Assembly: GCA_022706165.1 (NCBI GenBank)
Contig: JAKJDA010000089.1
Location: forward strand, 3,477 to 9,317
Source: Candidatus Hydrogenedentota bacterium
GTDB lineage: Bacteria > Hydrogenedentota > Hydrogenedentia > Hydrogenedentales > SLHB01
Length of the DNA: 5,841 nt
Direction: 5' to 3'
A program made the translations under genes and the position numbers. The notes below the pieces were generated by a model. That model searched no databases, was not told the DNA's origin, and saw only the letters and a program-made list of their open reading frames with translations. This document shows positions 5,256-5,841 of this stretch, in pieces (within the stretch, counting starts at the first letter, position 1; each line of letters begins with the position of its first letter).

Positions 5256-5672
5256 CTATCCCGACTCGGTTTCCTGGCGAGCTGCGGAACACAGAGCGGT
5301 CATCATCGTGTGCAAGGCATGGGCTTCATCGAGAAAGGGGCGGATTGTTTCGGGAGAAGCCAGTTCCGCGCCGATGAGCAGGCGGAGCCAATAGCCGAGT
5401 TCTCGGCTGGCGCGGCGCGCGGACTCCAATCGCGATAAATGCGTCCGCTTGCTGTGGCAGTTGAAGGCCTCGGCCACGTCCGCGCCGATATCCGTGCTCA
5501 ACCCCGTCACGCGGTCCACTACATGCCGCGGCGCGTTGGCGGGCAAGAGCGCAAGCAACTGCACCACCGCCACCGCGAATTGGAAAGACCTTTCTTCCAC
5601 GTCGCGCGGATCGCGATCGTCTTGACCCTGTATGCGCGCAATACGAATTGAGAGCCCCTCCCCTTGGCGCAC
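5256..5672 (-). CDS. Four-helix-bundle protein (S23 / TIGR02436-like), function unknown
   Basis: Small helical protein of the family first noted in 23S rRNA intervening sequences and related to the accessory (Avd-like) proteins of diversity-generating retroelements; most free-standing members have no known role. From the GTG at 5670-5672 it is 138 residues. Helices are likely at about 28-43 (RSFQFAVAVVQLLALL), 50-69, 76-103 and 107-131. The segment DIGADVAEAF then SKRTHLSRLESARRASRELGYWL matches the family core, where 'NIAEG' and a 'GS--EL' stretch normally occur, with some divergence. Start: GGAGG (5678-5682) lies 5 bases before this GTG. An ATG at 5720 (154 residues) and a TTG at 5753 are also in frame but have no Shine-Dalgarno at a normal distance. 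No rRNA gene or reverse transcriptase is visible nearby. It ends 129 bases before the sigma gene start. Confidence 0.72.
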   Translation of the reverse strand: MRQGEGLSIRIARIQGQDDRDPRDVEERSFQFAVAVVQLLALLPANAPRHVVDRVTGLSTDIGADVAEAFNCHSKRTHLSRLESARRASRELGYWLRLLIGAELASPETIRPFLDEAHALHTMMTALCSAARQETESG

Positions 5673-5677
5673 CGTTT

Positions 5678-5682
5678 CCTCC
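5678..5682 (-). promoter_or_regulatory. Shine-Dalgarno GGAGG that favours the GTG start of the four-helix-bundle gene
   Basis: A full GGAGG core sits 5 bases upstream of the GTG at 5672 on the minus strand. The alternative ATG at 5720 and TTG at 5753 lack such a site, so this motif decides the start I report. Confidence 0.55.
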
Positions 5683-5841
5683 GAGGCGACGGCCCGCGGC
5701 GCGTGCTCTTTTCTCTCCATGTCGATGGTATACGGAATCCCGCAGTTGTGCAACCCCCCCCAGCCAGGGCTATCGCATTAAAATCTGAGTTCCGGGCAGA
5801 CCTTGGCTCGTTTGTGATTTGCTTCCCCTTTTCGTTTGGTC

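Overview
The window is GC-rich and reads almost entirely on the minus strand. It suggests a Gram-negative (diderm) bacterium. Two things point this way: an outer-membrane polysaccharide export lipoprotein with Ala at +2 after its lipobox Cys, and an ECF sigma / membrane anti-sigma / periplasmic protein module. The combination also includes a four-helix-bundle (S23-type) protein and a sigma-54 activator. It would suit a PVC, FCB, deltaproteobacterial or related candidate phylum, but nothing here fixes the taxon.

Block 1 (about 2716 down to 1, minus strand) is the head of a polysaccharide export operon. It starts with a sigma-54 activator (AAA+ and Fis-type HTH) that has no receiver or sensor domain. 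Next comes an OPX lipoprotein with a polysaccharide-export domain and two SLBB domains. Last is the N-terminal part of a Wzz/GumC-type chain-length determinant, which runs off the left edge. The Shine-Dalgarno of the last gene overlaps the stop region of the OPX gene, so their translation is probably coupled.

Between the blocks lies a 420-base gap (2717-3136) with no gene. The half near the activator is locally AT-rich, with perfect palindromes and a weak promoter candidate. The other half is very GC-rich and carries several hairpins, imperfect repeats and a plus-strand terminator-like structure that has no visible plus-strand gene.

Block 2 (5126 down to 3137, minus strand) is a tightly packed regulatory operon: ECF sigma factor, zinc-finger (ZAS) anti-sigma factor with one membrane span, and a secreted Spy/CpxP/CnrX-like helical protein. 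Both junctions are 4-base ATGA overlaps. A close match to an ECF-type promoter (GGAACTT, 17-base spacer, TCAAC) sits just upstream of the sigma gene. This suggests autoregulation and favours the downstream ATG at 5126 as the start. The simplest model is an envelope-stress or ligand-sensing circuit in which the periplasmic protein modulates the anti-sigma factor.

Block 3 (5672 down to 5256, minus strand) is a four-helix-bundle protein of unknown role. It is followed by about 130 bases of spacer that holds the sigma promoter. The right edge (5673-5841) shows no further gene that I can support.
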